Part shown: in pieces, positions 42,898 to 52,596 of the stretch
Layout: each line of letters begins with the position of its first letter
Position numbering within the stretch: position 1 is the first letter of the stretch
DNA from: Roseburia sp.
GTDB taxonomy: Bacteria > Bacillota > Clostridia > Lachnospirales > Lachnospiraceae
NCBI GenBank assembly: GCA_023664685.1
Contig: JAMPFC010000007.1
Coordinates: 1-55,388 of the forward strand
Length of the DNA stretch: 55,388 nucleotides
Direction: 5' to 3'
The notes under the pieces: model-generated
What the model was told of the DNA's origin: nothing
Database searches by the model: none
What the model saw: the letters and a program-made list of their open reading frames with translations, nothing else
Made by a program: the position numbers and the translations under genes

Positions 42898-43734
42898 CTA
42901 TTTTAACCGATACAATACTTCTTCAAAACATACCCCGTCTGTCTCCGGAATATCAAATTTTTCCGTCACCAGAATGCAGTCCCGCACAAAAGCCGCCGCC
43001 TTTCTCACAGACTCCTCAAAACCGATGCCATTGACACAGTCTGCAGCAATGATAGCTGCAAAAATATCTCCTGTCCCGGATCGCACTTTTCCCACCCGTT
43101 TCTGTCTCAGCACCTTGAGTTCTCCCGGTCTCTCGCTCAGTGCATTGGAAATAAACTTCCCAGAAGAAAAGCCCGATACCACAATTTTCCCAGCACCCAG
43201 ACTTCGGAGTTTTTCCATCATGGCAAGCAATTCCTTCCGGCTCCACCCGCTTTCCTTATAGGGCATACCGGTGAGCATACATGCTTCCGTCACATTCGGC
43301 GTAAGAATATCTGCAAATTCCACAAGTTCCTTCATTTTATCACACATTTCCTCCGTATAAGTCGGATATGCTTTGCCATTCTCACCCATCACCGGATCAA
43401 TGATGACATGGGTCCGTTCATCCCGAAACTGCCGGATAAACTCCCGCACGATCTGAATCTGTTCAGCTGACCCAAGAAATCCACTGCTGATGCCTTCAAA
43501 CCGAAGATCCAATTTTTTCCATTCCGCCATATAATCCCGCATCCGGTCGGTATAATCCTCATAAAAAAACGAGGAAAAGCCTGTATGATTAGAAAAAATC
43601 GAAGTAGGCAGTACACATCCCTGAACTTTCATATGGGAGATCACCGGAAGAGCCACTGCTATCGAACACCTTCCAAAACCGGATATATCATTTATGACCG
43701 CTATTTTCTTTTGATTATTATGAGCCATCGTCAT
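42898..43734 (-). CDS. pdxY: Pyridoxal/pyridoxamine kinase
   Basis: This 278-residue ribokinase-fold enzyme has INDISGFGRCSIAVALPVIS near the start, the DPVMGENGKAY motif, LTPNVTEACMLTG and the C-terminal anion-hole GTGDIFAAIIAA. It phosphorylates vitamin B6 forms to make PLP or PMP. I start it at 43734, six bases after AGGAAAG. PdxK-like is an equally good label. Confidence 0.85.
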   Translation of the reverse strand: MTMAHNNQKKIAVINDISGFGRCSIAVALPVISHMKVQGCVLPTSIFSNHTGFSSFFYEDYTDRMRDYMAEWKKLDLRFEGISSGFLGSAEQIQIVREFIRQFRDERTHVIIDPVMGENGKAYPTYTEEMCDKMKELVEFADILTPNVTEACMLTGMPYKESGWSRKELLAMMEKLRSLGAGKIVVSGFSSGKFISNALSERPGELKVLRQKRVGKVRSGTGDIFAAIIAADCVNGIGFEESVRKAAAFVRDCILVTEKFDIPETDGVCFEEVLYRLK

Positions 43735-43805
43735 TTCACACTTTCCTGTATTTTCATACACAACATTTATCCCATAAAAAATAATACCGATTCTGCAAAA
43801 GAATG

Positions 43806-44024
43806 TCAAGTAAACAAGTCATCCATCAACTCCTCCACCTCTCTCTGGATCTCTTCCTTCCTTTTTTCATCCTTCTGATAACCTGTCTCTTTGTCAAAAA
43901 TAACGCAGTCGCCCTCACTCACTTCAAATCCAAACGAAGCGGCATCTATTTCCTCAAAACCGCCATCCTCTCTCTCGCAGACAGCAATTTTTCCCTCTTC
44001 GATCCGGTCTATGATATAACGCAT
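43806..44024 (-). CDS. DUF3006 protein
   Basis: This 72-residue protein begins MRYIIDRIEEGKIAVCERED, a small beta-barrel type protein that in Firmicutes nearly always follows a ComEC-like metallo-hydrolase, as here. The start at 44024 is placed by TGGAG ten bases upstream and lies four bases after the preceding stop. The C-terminal helix is highly charged. The function is unknown. Confidence 0.82.
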   Translation of the reverse strand: MRYIIDRIEEGKIAVCEREDGGFEEIDAASFGFEVSEGDCVIFDKETGYQKDEKRKEEIQREVEELMDDLFT

Positions 44025-44028
44025 TATC

Positions 44029-45096
44029 TTATTCTCCATTTCCGATACATACTTTACACGCACTGTACCCTGCTTTTTTCACCTCGGACAGTTTCTTTTT
44101 CACACTGCTCTTTGTCAAATACCGGCAGCCCTGTCGATGGTATTTTTTTCCGCTTCCCGTAACATACACATATTCTTTTTCCCCGGACGACGCCAGATTC
44201 TCCTGTGGCGCGATCTTCTCTGCTATCGGTTTCGTATTAAACGTGATCTTTTTTCCGTTTGATACAGCAATAATCGTCCCTTTTTTATCCGTGCGGAAAT
44301 ACTTCACCTTCTGCTCTGAAAGAATCTGCAGCACCGCCTCCGCCGGGTGTCCATAGGAATTTCCTGCCCCTACGCTGATCACAGCATACGAGGGGCGCAC
44401 CTTTTTCACCCACGCCGAAGTCGTACTATTTGCCGACCCATGATGCCCGCACATAAGCACATCCGACTTGATCTTCATACCGTTCCCCATAATATCCGCA
44501 ATCGCATTTTCCTCACAGTCCCCGACAAACATAAAACTGTTTTTGCCATAAACCAGACGGAATGCCACTGAATAATTATTGATATTCGATCCGTACTGGT
44601 AAGAATTTGGCGCAAGGAGAGTAAAAGAAGCCTGTCCCAATTTATATGCCGCTCCCGGCTTCGCCTCCGTTATTTTCATTCCCTTTGCTTGAATCTTCTT
44701 TAAAAGATCCACATATGTTTTTGTCGTGTGGCTCTTTCTCGACATGATGATTCTGCCGACCGAAAAATTCTCTATCACATCCGCCATTCCGCCGATATGG
44801 TCTGCGTGGGGATGCGTAGCAATGACATAATCCAGTTTTTTTACCCCCTGCGACTTTAGATAGTTGACGATCTTATCACCATCTCCCACATCTCCGGCAT
44901 CAACAAGCATGTTTTTGTTTTTCTGCCGGATCAGCACACAATCGGACTGGCCGACATCAATATAGTGAACCTTCAATTTGTCTGACGCCGCCTGCAGCGT
45001 CCTGCTCTCCTCCGGCGCAAGGAACATAACCGCGCATACTGCCATAAAAATAACAACTGCGATATGACAGACCGTTTTTTTCACATATGAATACAT
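44029..45096 (-). CDS. ComEC-like secreted metallo-beta-lactamase-fold hydrolase
   Basis: This 355-residue protein has an N-terminal membrane/signal segment (about 8-27). The MBL fold shows YIDVGQSDCVLI, the metal site THPHADHIGG, VGDCEENAI and CGHHGSANS. A C-terminal extension has paired cysteines (HRQGCRYL and CKVC), possibly a zinc knuckle. It resembles the C-terminal domain of ComEC without the channel. It may be a nuclease or phosphodiesterase outside the membrane. It is coupled to the DUF3006 gene. Confidence 0.87.
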   Translation of the reverse strand: MYSYVKKTVCHIAVVIFMAVCAVMFLAPEESRTLQAASDKLKVHYIDVGQSDCVLIRQKNKNMLVDAGDVGDGDKIVNYLKSQGVKKLDYVIATHPHADHIGGMADVIENFSVGRIIMSRKSHTTKTYVDLLKKIQAKGMKITEAKPGAAYKLGQASFTLLAPNSYQYGSNINNYSVAFRLVYGKNSFMFVGDCEENAIADIMGNGMKIKSDVLMCGHHGSANSTTSAWVKKVRPSYAVISVGAGNSYGHPAEAVLQILSEQKVKYFRTDKKGTIIAVSNGKKITFNTKPIAEKIAPQENLASSGEKEYVYVTGSGKKYHRQGCRYLTKSSVKKKLSEVKKAGYSACKVCIGNGE

Positions 45097-45298
45097 CCGT
45101 TTCCTCCTATTTCTGCCCTGACTGATATCTGCTTTCTATTATATTCTATTTTTTTTTGAGGTTCAATGCATTTATCACTTTCCTTTTTGAAAAAAACTTG
45201 TTATAATGGAAAAAATATAAATTTTTTGTAAAATATTTCTATAGAAAGAGGACAAAGCGGCTTATATACGAATTACATTAAAAATAGGGGGATTTCAC

Positions 45299-46570
45299 AT
45301 GATAAAAGAGGTAAAATATGCCACGTATGCCGTCAGCCACCACGATGATCTGCGTATCATATCCTTTGACGATGGGTTTCTTGAACTCACTGGCTATGAA
45401 GAAACAGACATCCACGACAAAAAATTAACATTACGGGACCTGATTCCGCCAGAACTCTGGGAGGAATATCTGGCTGTCATGAATCAGGCAAACCGCTCTG
45501 GAAATGGCTCAGGCTATCTGGAGCATCCAATTCTAAGAAAAGACGGAAGCAGTATCGTTGTTCTTTGTTTTCGAAGAAAGCGGGAAGATGGTTCCGGTGT
45601 TTCTGACGTTCTCATTACTGATGTGACAAATCACATCAAAGCACAAAATATTATTTTAGAACAAGCAGTAGAAAATCGTCTGTGGCTGAAAAAATTAAGT
45701 TTCATTTCTGAAAATGAAGAAGAGTACATAGTTGACTACAGTTGTAGAAACGACCATCTGAACATCACCATTATAAAAGATGGGGAGGCAAACCATATCC
45801 ATTCGATCGACAATTACTCTGCCTCTCTTTCCGACTTGTCAACCATGCACCCGGATGACAGGGAAGAATACCGCAATATTTTTCATGCCGCTCCTTCCAT
45901 ACAGAAAAAGGCTGTTTTTGATTTCCGGAGTACCCTTTTTAATGGAGAATACAACTGGTACCGCTCTACCTATGCCCCTTATCATGACAAAGAGACGGGG
46001 GATACGCATATCATCGGCAGGATCATAAACATTGATCAGGAGGTTCTGAGAAATGAGGAGCTTCAAAGGCATGCCCAGATTGACGTCGTGACGTCACTGT
46101 ACAATCAGGGAGCGTGCCGCACGATGATCGACGAAATCGCACTGGAAAATCCCGAACACTGTAAAAACGCTTTTATCCTGATGGATCTGGACAATTTCAG
46201 GGAGTTCAACGACCGTTTCGGACACGCCAAAGGCGACGATGTCCTGAAAAAAGTCGGCGATATCCTGAGAAACTTCTTTAATTTCGGCCCGGATATCATC
46301 GGCCGGCCGGGAGGCGATGAATTTATCATATTCGTACAGGATATTCCCTCCGCTGAACTGGTTCAGAAGTACTGTGAAGACCTGTGTTTAGAGATCAGCA
46401 GCTCGTATTTTGGCGTGAAAAATAAGTTCCCGCTCACAGCCAGCATCGGCGTCGTGATCCAAGACAATGGCCCGGACAGTTTCGATTACCTTTACCGCTG
46501 TGCAGACGAAGCTCTTTATAATCAGAAAGAGTACGCAAAAAACGGGGTCTGCTTTTACAAACCCCGTTAA
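45299..46570 (+). CDS. PAS-GGDEF diguanylate cyclase
   Basis: This 423-residue cytosolic protein has two PAS-like sensor regions (about 10-120 and 135-255) and a GGDEF domain (about 262-423) with an intact active site GGDEF at 338-342. It makes c-di-GMP. The RxxD inhibitory site that usually stands five residues before the motif reads FGPD, so product inhibition is probably lost. It has a GGGGG ribosome site, and an extended -10 (TGTTATAAT) lies at about 45199-45207. It is the only plus-strand host gene and converges on trkH. Confidence 0.92.
   Translation: MIKEVKYATYAVSHHDDLRIISFDDGFLELTGYEETDIHDKKLTLRDLIPPELWEEYLAVMNQANRSGNGSGYLEHPILRKDGSSIVVLCFRRKREDGSGVSDVLITDVTNHIKAQNIILEQAVENRLWLKKLSFISENEEEYIVDYSCRNDHLNITIIKDGEANHIHSIDNYSASLSDLSTMHPDDREEYRNIFHAAPSIQKKAVFDFRSTLFNGEYNWYRSTYAPYHDKETGDTHIIGRIINIDQEVLRNEELQRHAQIDVVTSLYNQGACRTMIDEIALENPEHCKNAFILMDLDNFREFNDRFGHAKGDDVLKKVGDILRNFFNFGPDIIGRPGGDEFIIFVQDIPSAELVQKYCEDLCLEISSSYFGVKNKFPLTASIGVVIQDNGPDSFDYLYRCADEALYNQKEYAKNGVCFYKPR
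46536..46569 (-). terminator. trkAH terminator inside the cyclase 3' end
   Basis: On the minus strand AACGGGGT pairs with ACCCCGTT, followed by TTTTTTG. It follows the trkH stop by 16 bases but lies wholly within the last codons of the convergent diguanylate cyclase gene. Confidence 0.85.
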
Positions 46571-46584
46571 AGAACTGCAATATA

Positions 46585-48024
46585 TTATTTTTTCCATGTA
46601 CTCGGCGAGAACAACAAAAGCAATGGGAATAATTCCAGTCTGCCGGCGATCATATCAAAAATCAGTACAAGCTTGGAAAGCGGGGAAAACAGCGCAAAAT
46701 TTTCCATCGGCCCTACCGCACTAAATCCCGGCCCTACGTTATTGATCGTGGCTGCGACCCCCGTAAAGTTTGTCGTAAAATCAAAACCATCCCGGCTCAC
46801 GATCAGAACAGACGCCAGATAGACAAGGATATACGCCACAAGAAATACATTGACCGAGCGCACCGTTTCATGCTCTACCTTTCTTCCATCCACAGAAACT
46901 TTATACACATTTCTTGGATGGATCATTACCTTTAATTCTTTCAAAAAAGTCTTGATCCATATGATCGCACGGGATACCTTCATGCCTCCTCCGGTACTTC
47001 CGGCACAGGCTCCCACAAACATCAATATCAGAAGTATCATCTTGGAAAATTCCGGCCACTGGTTAAAATCTACTGTAGAAAAACCAGTCGTCGTTATGAT
47101 GGAACCGACTTGGAACACGGCATGTTTTACCGTCTCAAATACATTTCCAAACATGCGGTAAACATCCATGCTGATCAGCGCTGCCGCCACTACAATAATT
47201 CCAAAATAAGCTCTTACCTCTGTCATCTTAAACGCATCTTTCCAACGCTTTTCGAAAATAAGCAGGTAATAAAACGTAAAATTCACTCCAAAGGCAATCA
47301 TAAACACCGTAACCACGATCTGGATATACGAGGAAAAACTGGCAAGGCTGTCGTTATATATTCCAAATCCACCAGTACCGGCTGTACCAAACGTAGTTGT
47401 GACCGCATCATAGACACTCATTTTCCCCGCCACAAGAAAAATAAACTCAATAACAGAAAGCGCAATATACATCCCATACAAAAGCTTTGCGGTGGACTTG
47501 ATCCGTGGCACCAGTTTTCCGACTGTCGGGCCGGGACTCTCCGCCTTCATCAGATACATATTCCGTCCATCTGCAAGCGGGACGATCGCCATCATAAACA
47601 CAAGTACTCCCATACCGCCGATCCAGTGTGTGAATGTCCGCCAAAAATTCACGCTTTTTGACATTTCCTCCACACTCGAGAGAATCGTGGCTCCCGTCGT
47701 CGTAAATCCGGACGCCGTCTCAAAAAGCGCATCAATATAAGAAGGAATCGCTCCCGACATCACAAATGGCAGCGCCCCAAACAAACTGAGCAAAAACCAA
47801 CTGATCCCGACGATAACAAATCCCTCTCTGGCATATAATGATTTGTCTTTTGGCTTAAATCGCGTTATGATAAATCCGAGTACAAGACAGATCAGAGACG
47901 TCAGTGCAAAGTAAAATGCATCGCTCTCTCCATAAATGATCCCAACCAGACATGGCAGGATCAGAAAACATCCCTCAAAATCCAAAAGCCACCCAAGAAA
48001 GTATATGACAATTCGATGATTCAT
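46585..48024 (-). CDS. trkH: Trk/Ktr-type potassium channel subunit
   Basis: This 479-residue membrane protein has about ten helices and four pore loops with selectivity-filter glycines (ASGFTTTGAT, TFGTAGTGGFG, TTTGFST, TINNVGPG). It carries K+ into the cell, gated by the cytosolic TrkA ring encoded just upstream (gap 14 bases). GAGG lies eight bases before the ATG. Confidence 0.94.
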   Translation of the reverse strand: MNHRIVIYFLGWLLDFEGCFLILPCLVGIIYGESDAFYFALTSLICLVLGFIITRFKPKDKSLYAREGFVIVGISWFLLSLFGALPFVMSGAIPSYIDALFETASGFTTTGATILSSVEEMSKSVNFWRTFTHWIGGMGVLVFMMAIVPLADGRNMYLMKAESPGPTVGKLVPRIKSTAKLLYGMYIALSVIEFIFLVAGKMSVYDAVTTTFGTAGTGGFGIYNDSLASFSSYIQIVVTVFMIAFGVNFTFYYLLIFEKRWKDAFKMTEVRAYFGIIVVAAALISMDVYRMFGNVFETVKHAVFQVGSIITTTGFSTVDFNQWPEFSKMILLILMFVGACAGSTGGGMKVSRAIIWIKTFLKELKVMIHPRNVYKVSVDGRKVEHETVRSVNVFLVAYILVYLASVLIVSRDGFDFTTNFTGVAATINNVGPGFSAVGPMENFALFSPLSKLVLIFDMIAGRLELFPLLLLFSPSTWKK

Positions 48025-48038
48025 CTATCTTTACCTCG

Positions 48039-49406
48039 CTACTGCTTTCCTACACGGATCACATCCCGGATATCTTTCAGTCCAAGTGTGGTCGTGACGA
48101 TTACGACAGAATCTCCTACCTGCATCTCATCTTTACCACGGGGGATAATGATATCCCGGCCCCGTATGATGCAGGCAACAAGTGTGTTTTCTTTGATCTG
48201 CAGTTCTTCCAGAGGAACCCCCGGAAGTTCTGAATTTTCTTTTACGACAAATTCCAATGCCTCTGCCTTGTCATCCAAAATACGATACATCGTCTCCACA
48301 TTGCAGCCGATGGAATTTTTCATCGCCCTCACAAACTGAAGGATGTACTGTGCGGTGATCCTCTTCGGATAAACCGTCGTATCAAGATCCAGTTCCCGGA
48401 TCACTTGGTCAAAATCCATACGGTTTACCTTCGTTGCGATCTTGCCCTCGGACTGGCTTCTCGCAAACAGGGACAGGATTACATTTTCTTCGTCGATATT
48501 CGTCAAGGCGACAAACGCCTCCGCTTGTCCAACGCCCTCCTCGATCAATACATTCTGTTTGGAACCATCCCCGCATATAATCTGCGCTTTTGGCAAAAGT
48601 TCGGAAAGCTTATCGCACATATCCGGATCCCGCTCGATCAGTTTTACGTTGATCCCCATCGGCAGAAGAAGTCTGGCAAGATAATATGCGGTATCGCCGC
48701 CCCCTACGATCATCGTATCCTTTACCTGATGCGTCTCGATCCCAATCTTTTTAAAGAAATCACTCGCCTTCTTCGGTCTGGCTATAATCGACACCACATC
48801 TTTTCCCTGAAGCCGGAAATCTCCCTTTGGAATAAAAATCTCTCCCTCACGCTCTACCGCACAGACAAGGATATCCGCTCCTAATTTGGGCGCAATGCTC
48901 ATCACTAGCATACCATCCAGACTGGAGTCCGCAGGAACCCTGAATTTAAGCATCTCCACACGCCCTTTGGCAAATGTGTCGATCCGGATCGCCGATGGAA
49001 AACGAAGCACTCTTGCAATCTCCTGCGCCGCCGCAAATTCAGGATTTATCGTCATGGCAAGCCCGAGCGCCCCTTTTACAAAATTGATCTCATCGCTGTA
49101 TTCCGGATTTCTCACACGCGCGATCGTCTGACAGTTTCCGGCTCTTTTTGCAATCAGACAGCAGAGAAGATTCAACTCATCCGAGCCGGTCACAGCGATC
49201 AGTATATCTGCCTTTTCGATCCCAGCCTCCATCTGCGTCTTATAACTCGCCCCGTTTCCTGCCACACCCATCACGTCAAATTTATTTGACATTTCCTCAA
49301 CTGCGGCATATCTGCGGTCAATCACCGTGACCTCATTATCTTCTTTATTTAACTCCTCAGCCAGTGTACTTCCAACCTTACCACAGCCAACTATGATAAT
49401 CTTCAT
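48039..49406 (-). CDS. trkA: Trk potassium uptake regulator (two RCK modules)
   Basis: This 455-residue protein has two tandem RCK units, each with a Rossmann fold and a C-terminal TrkA_C part: MKIIIVGCGKVGSTLAEELN at the start and TMIVGGGDTAYYLARLLLPMG near 235. It binds NAD(H) or ATP and gates TrkH. It is the first gene of the trkAH operon. Confidence 0.94.
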   Translation of the reverse strand: MKIIIVGCGKVGSTLAEELNKEDNEVTVIDRRYAAVEEMSNKFDVMGVAGNGASYKTQMEAGIEKADILIAVTGSDELNLLCCLIAKRAGNCQTIARVRNPEYSDEINFVKGALGLAMTINPEFAAAQEIARVLRFPSAIRIDTFAKGRVEMLKFRVPADSSLDGMLVMSIAPKLGADILVCAVEREGEIFIPKGDFRLQGKDVVSIIARPKKASDFFKKIGIETHQVKDTMIVGGGDTAYYLARLLLPMGINVKLIERDPDMCDKLSELLPKAQIICGDGSKQNVLIEEGVGQAEAFVALTNIDEENVILSLFARSQSEGKIATKVNRMDFDQVIRELDLDTTVYPKRITAQYILQFVRAMKNSIGCNVETMYRILDDKAEALEFVVKENSELPGVPLEELQIKENTLVACIIRGRDIIIPRGKDEMQVGDSVVIVTTTLGLKDIRDVIRVGKQ

Positions 49407-49466
49407 CCTTTTTCCACATGCCTTTCTTTCAGCGTACTCAAAAAAGAGCAGTCTTTTCTACAACAT

Positions 49467-49495
49467 AAATTAACATAATATGTGGAAAAAGTCAA
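49467..49495 (-). promoter_or_regulatory. trkAH promoter
   Basis: On the minus strand TTGACT (49490-49495), a 17-base spacer and TAATTT (49467-49472) precede trkA. The -35 box overlaps the stop codon of the upstream lipoprotein gene. Confidence 0.55.
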
Positions 49496-50409
49496 TCAAG
49501 GGAAAACCCTACATCTTCCTGTTTCAAATAAGCTTCTTTCCAGAATAACCGACTGCCTCCACCTGCCGCATGTGTGGCATATCTCACGCCGATCAATCCC
49601 TCTCCCCGTTTCCAGACAAACTGCAGAATATTGATTCCTTCATACCCCTCTCCTTTGGAGGTATAGGAACGATAACAGCGAATATCCTCCCCATGTTTTT
49701 CGATCCACTGATGCTCCCCTTCCTCCGTCTCCTTTAAAGGGTCTTCCATCTCCTCTTCCTGACAGACCAAAAGGGCATATTCCGGAAGTTCCCCATGAAC
49801 TGCCAGACGGAGCTTCTGATCTTCATCCTCTTCTTCCTCATAATCAGAATCAGCAGGGTCTTCTCCACAATTTTCGGTTTCCTCTGCATCACTTCCTTCA
49901 TAAGAATAGAAGCGGGAAATATAATAAATCTCTGTATCCGTTACCCATAGATAGAAATAAAATTCCTCAAATGTTTCTTCAACATACTCTTTTTCGTCCT
50001 CCTCAGAGAAGCCCTCCTCCGAAAAATCTGAAATCCACTGACTCGACACTTCCCGGGGATCACAGTATGTCACCCGATACAAGACACCCTCGTTTCCCCG
50101 CAATTCCTCCTGTATCCGCATCGTTGCCTTTCCCCCACTTACTAACTCTAATAGATAGCTGACCTCTGCGTCACCGGTTGCCGTCTTTGGGAAGAATGGA
50201 TTGTCCGGAACTTTTTCATTTGAGGCATAAATGCCGGATTGATTCCGTGATTCCTCCACACGTCTGCGGGATGTTTCCTCTGACAAATCTTTTTCCGGAT
50301 CGGAATGGACTCCACCACATCCAGACAGACTGACTGCGATCGATGCAATTATCAAAATCAATACACCATATCTGACATGGCTTTTGGCTGACATTGTTTG
50401 TTTCCTCAT
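49492..50409 (-). CDS. Lipoprotein of unknown function
   Basis: This 305-residue protein has a signal peptide ending in the lipobox LSGC (about residue 25), so it is lipid-anchored outside the membrane. The mature part is strongly acidic, with an Asp/Glu run (about 187-200). No domain is recognised. I start at 50409, eight bases after AGGAGG; the upstream start at 50442 lacks a site. Confidence 0.72.
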   Translation of the reverse strand: MRKQTMSAKSHVRYGVLILIIASIAVSLSGCGGVHSDPEKDLSEETSRRRVEESRNQSGIYASNEKVPDNPFFPKTATGDAEVSYLLELVSGGKATMRIQEELRGNEGVLYRVTYCDPREVSSQWISDFSEEGFSEEDEKEYVEETFEEFYFYLWVTDTEIYYISRFYSYEGSDAEETENCGEDPADSDYEEEEDEDQKLRLAVHGELPEYALLVCQEEEMEDPLKETEEGEHQWIEKHGEDIRCYRSYTSKGEGYEGINILQFVWKRGEGLIGVRYATHAAGGGSRLFWKEAYLKQEDVGFSLD

Positions 50410-50447
50410 AACTGCTGCCTCCTCCTGTTTTTTAATTGTCAACCTTA

Positions 50448-50475
50448 ATTATAACATGATGGTTTACTTTGTCAA
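50448..50475 (-). promoter_or_regulatory. Lipoprotein gene promoter
   Basis: On the minus strand TTGACA (50470-50475), a 16-base spacer and TATAAT (50448-50453) are consensus boxes. Confidence 0.78.
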
Positions 50476-50540
50476 CCTCTATTGTATCCCACTACCCTTT
50501 TGAACTGTTTGCATTTTATAGAAAGTCAACAAGACTTCGC

Positions 50541-50712
50541 ATAAAAATAAGAATAGCTCCCGGATGAGGACCTTATAAACATGTCGGTTCTTAGGCTGCG
50601 TATTAGGTGCTATTTTAGCACGAAGTGCAAAAATTGCACTTTGCAGCCTTAGTACCGCTACATGTTTATATAGCGAGAGCGGATCCTCATCGGGAGCTAT
50701 TCTTATTTTGTG
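50541..50712. repeat. Nested terminator-hairpin repeat, copy 2
   Basis: A 172-base hairpin has outer arms AAAATAAGAATAGCTCCCG and its complement. Its core, read on the minus strand, matches copy 1 (GTAGCGGTACTAAGGCTGC, GCAGCCTAAGAACCGACA). It lies 3' of the ABC transporter operon, ending in a T-rich run on the minus strand, and so probably is its terminator. Confidence 0.82.
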
Positions 50713-50745
50713 CAGGATTATTGTTCTCTATAAAACATGCCATCT

Positions 50746-52596
50746 TTAATAATACTGCGCCTGTGCCGTCCAGAGCGAATGATACAGCCCCTCCGGCTCC
50801 TTCATCAACTTTTCATGACTGCCTCTCTGCACGATCTTTCCCTGATCGAACACGACAATATCATTGCAGAAGCGGCAGGACGAAAGCCGGTGCGAGATAT
50901 AGACCGCTGTCTTGCTGCCGACCATCTCATTAAATGCCGAGTAGATTTCGTATTCAGCCACCGGGTCAAGCGCTGCTGTCGGCTCATCTAGCAGGATAAA
51001 CGGAGAAGCCCGGTACAATGCGCGGGCGATCGCAATCTTTTGCTTCTCTCCGCCGGACATTTTCACGCCCTCATCATACTGCTCACCCACGTATGTATCG
51101 ATTCCATTCTCCAACTCCTCCAGACGTTTGCCAAACCCCGCCCTCACAAGGCAGTCCCGGATCTGCTCTTCGTCATATTCAGAAGATGTGGCAACATTTT
51201 CTGCGATGGAAAAATCAAACATCGAAAAATCCTGAAATACGATTGAAAATAATTTCATATATTCCCGATAATCAAATTTTCTCACATCCACGCCATTTAA
51301 AAGGATTTCGCCCTCTGTCGGGTCATACAGCCGACATAAAAGCTTGATCATCGTCGTCTTTCCGGAACCATTCTTTCCGACTAGTGCCATCTTCTCCCCA
51401 ATCCTCATTTTCAGGGAAAAATCTTTCAACGCATACTCCTCGCTTCCCGGATATCGGAATGACACATTGCGAAACTCGATCTCATACTCGTTATCCCGCC
51501 GCTTTTCGACCGGAAGCGTTCCGTGATACAGCTTTCCCTCCGAATCCAGAAATTCAAATGTCGAACTCTGGCGGCGCGCGACCAGTAAAAAGCCCATAAG
51601 ATTGCTGATAACCTGTTGGATCGATGTCGTCAGGCGCTCAAAGCAGGCGACATAGCGGACGAGATCTCCGACTAATATACTTCCGCCGACTGCCATCAGC
51701 GTCAGAAAAAAATAACAGACTCCGCTGACTCCGGCACTAAATACATTTCCAAACACATCCTTTTTCCCACTTTCTTTCGCCATGTCCTCTTCTTTTTGCT
51801 TAATCCATTCTTTCCCATGCTCAAACACATATTCTTCCAATAATGGTCTTGCATGATATAGTTTGATATCCTTACGAATCTCTGGCGTGCCATTATACAT
51901 AAAATACCACATCAGATTGATCTTCTCCGGTTCATTTTTAGGCCATCTCTGCATGATCTTATGCAACTTTTCCCCAAAATAATTTGTCCCAGCTGCATTT
52001 ACAACGATCATAACGATCAGCACACCAAAATAAACATAGGTAAGAAGACTTCGGTTTTCCCACAACTGATGCATCACCGGAACCATCATTCCGATTGCAA
52101 ACAGCACATTACATATATGGAGAAAAAAATCCTCGATACACCGATACGCACCATATATTCCATCTCCCCAGTTATTATCCTCCTGCATCCGGCTATACAG
52201 TTCGTTGACATAGGGACTTTCAAAATCCGGCCAGTCCATTTCCATGCTTTTCCCATTTTTCCGGACTGCCACCCCATCCCATGAACTCATTTTGATGCGT
52301 TCGCATTTTTTCCGAACCCACCCGGACAGAATACTCAGCACGAACCCGACAGCCAGCCAGAAAATTGTCCGGTACACTAACTCTCTCATGGATATTTCAG
52401 TTACCAGACCATTTAACACCATCGCTGACACATAAATCCCGATATAGCTTCCGGCAGTCGTCAAAATCTGCAGAAGCGCTGTCATCGGTACAAAACTGCG
52501 ATCCAACTGGCATACCTCCTGCCACAGCCTGCGGCAGACTTGGATTTTCTCATGAAACGTCAGAGCATCGGTCAGCTTTTTACTCATAACACTCAT
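50746..52596 (-). CDS. ABC exporter half-transporter (second of pair)
   Basis: This protein of about 616 residues has an N-terminal six-helix exporter domain and a C-terminal ATPase with Walker A VGKNGSGKTTMIK, signature MSGGEKQKIAIARAL, Walker B FILLDEPTAALD and the ISHRL switch. Start 52596 or 52587 is possible; both lie inside the end of the upstream gene, so translation is coupled. With its partner it likely forms a heterodimer exporting a peptide or drug; the substrate is unknown. Confidence 0.9.
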   Translation of the reverse strand: MSVMSKKLTDALTFHEKIQVCRRLWQEVCQLDRSFVPMTALLQILTTAGSYIGIYVSAMVLNGLVTEISMRELVYRTIFWLAVGFVLSILSGWVRKKCERIKMSSWDGVAVRKNGKSMEMDWPDFESPYVNELYSRMQEDNNWGDGIYGAYRCIEDFFLHICNVLFAIGMMVPVMHQLWENRSLLTYVYFGVLIVMIVVNAAGTNYFGEKLHKIMQRWPKNEPEKINLMWYFMYNGTPEIRKDIKLYHARPLLEEYVFEHGKEWIKQKEEDMAKESGKKDVFGNVFSAGVSGVCYFFLTLMAVGGSILVGDLVRYVACFERLTTSIQQVISNLMGFLLVARRQSSTFEFLDSEGKLYHGTLPVEKRRDNEYEIEFRNVSFRYPGSEEYALKDFSLKMRIGEKMALVGKNGSGKTTMIKLLCRLYDPTEGEILLNGVDVRKFDYREYMKLFSIVFQDFSMFDFSIAENVATSSEYDEEQIRDCLVRAGFGKRLEELENGIDTYVGEQYDEGVKMSGGEKQKIAIARALYRASPFILLDEPTAALDPVAEYEIYSAFNEMVGSKTAVYISHRLSSCRFCNDIVVFDQGKIVQRGSHEKLMKEPEGLYHSLWTAQAQYY

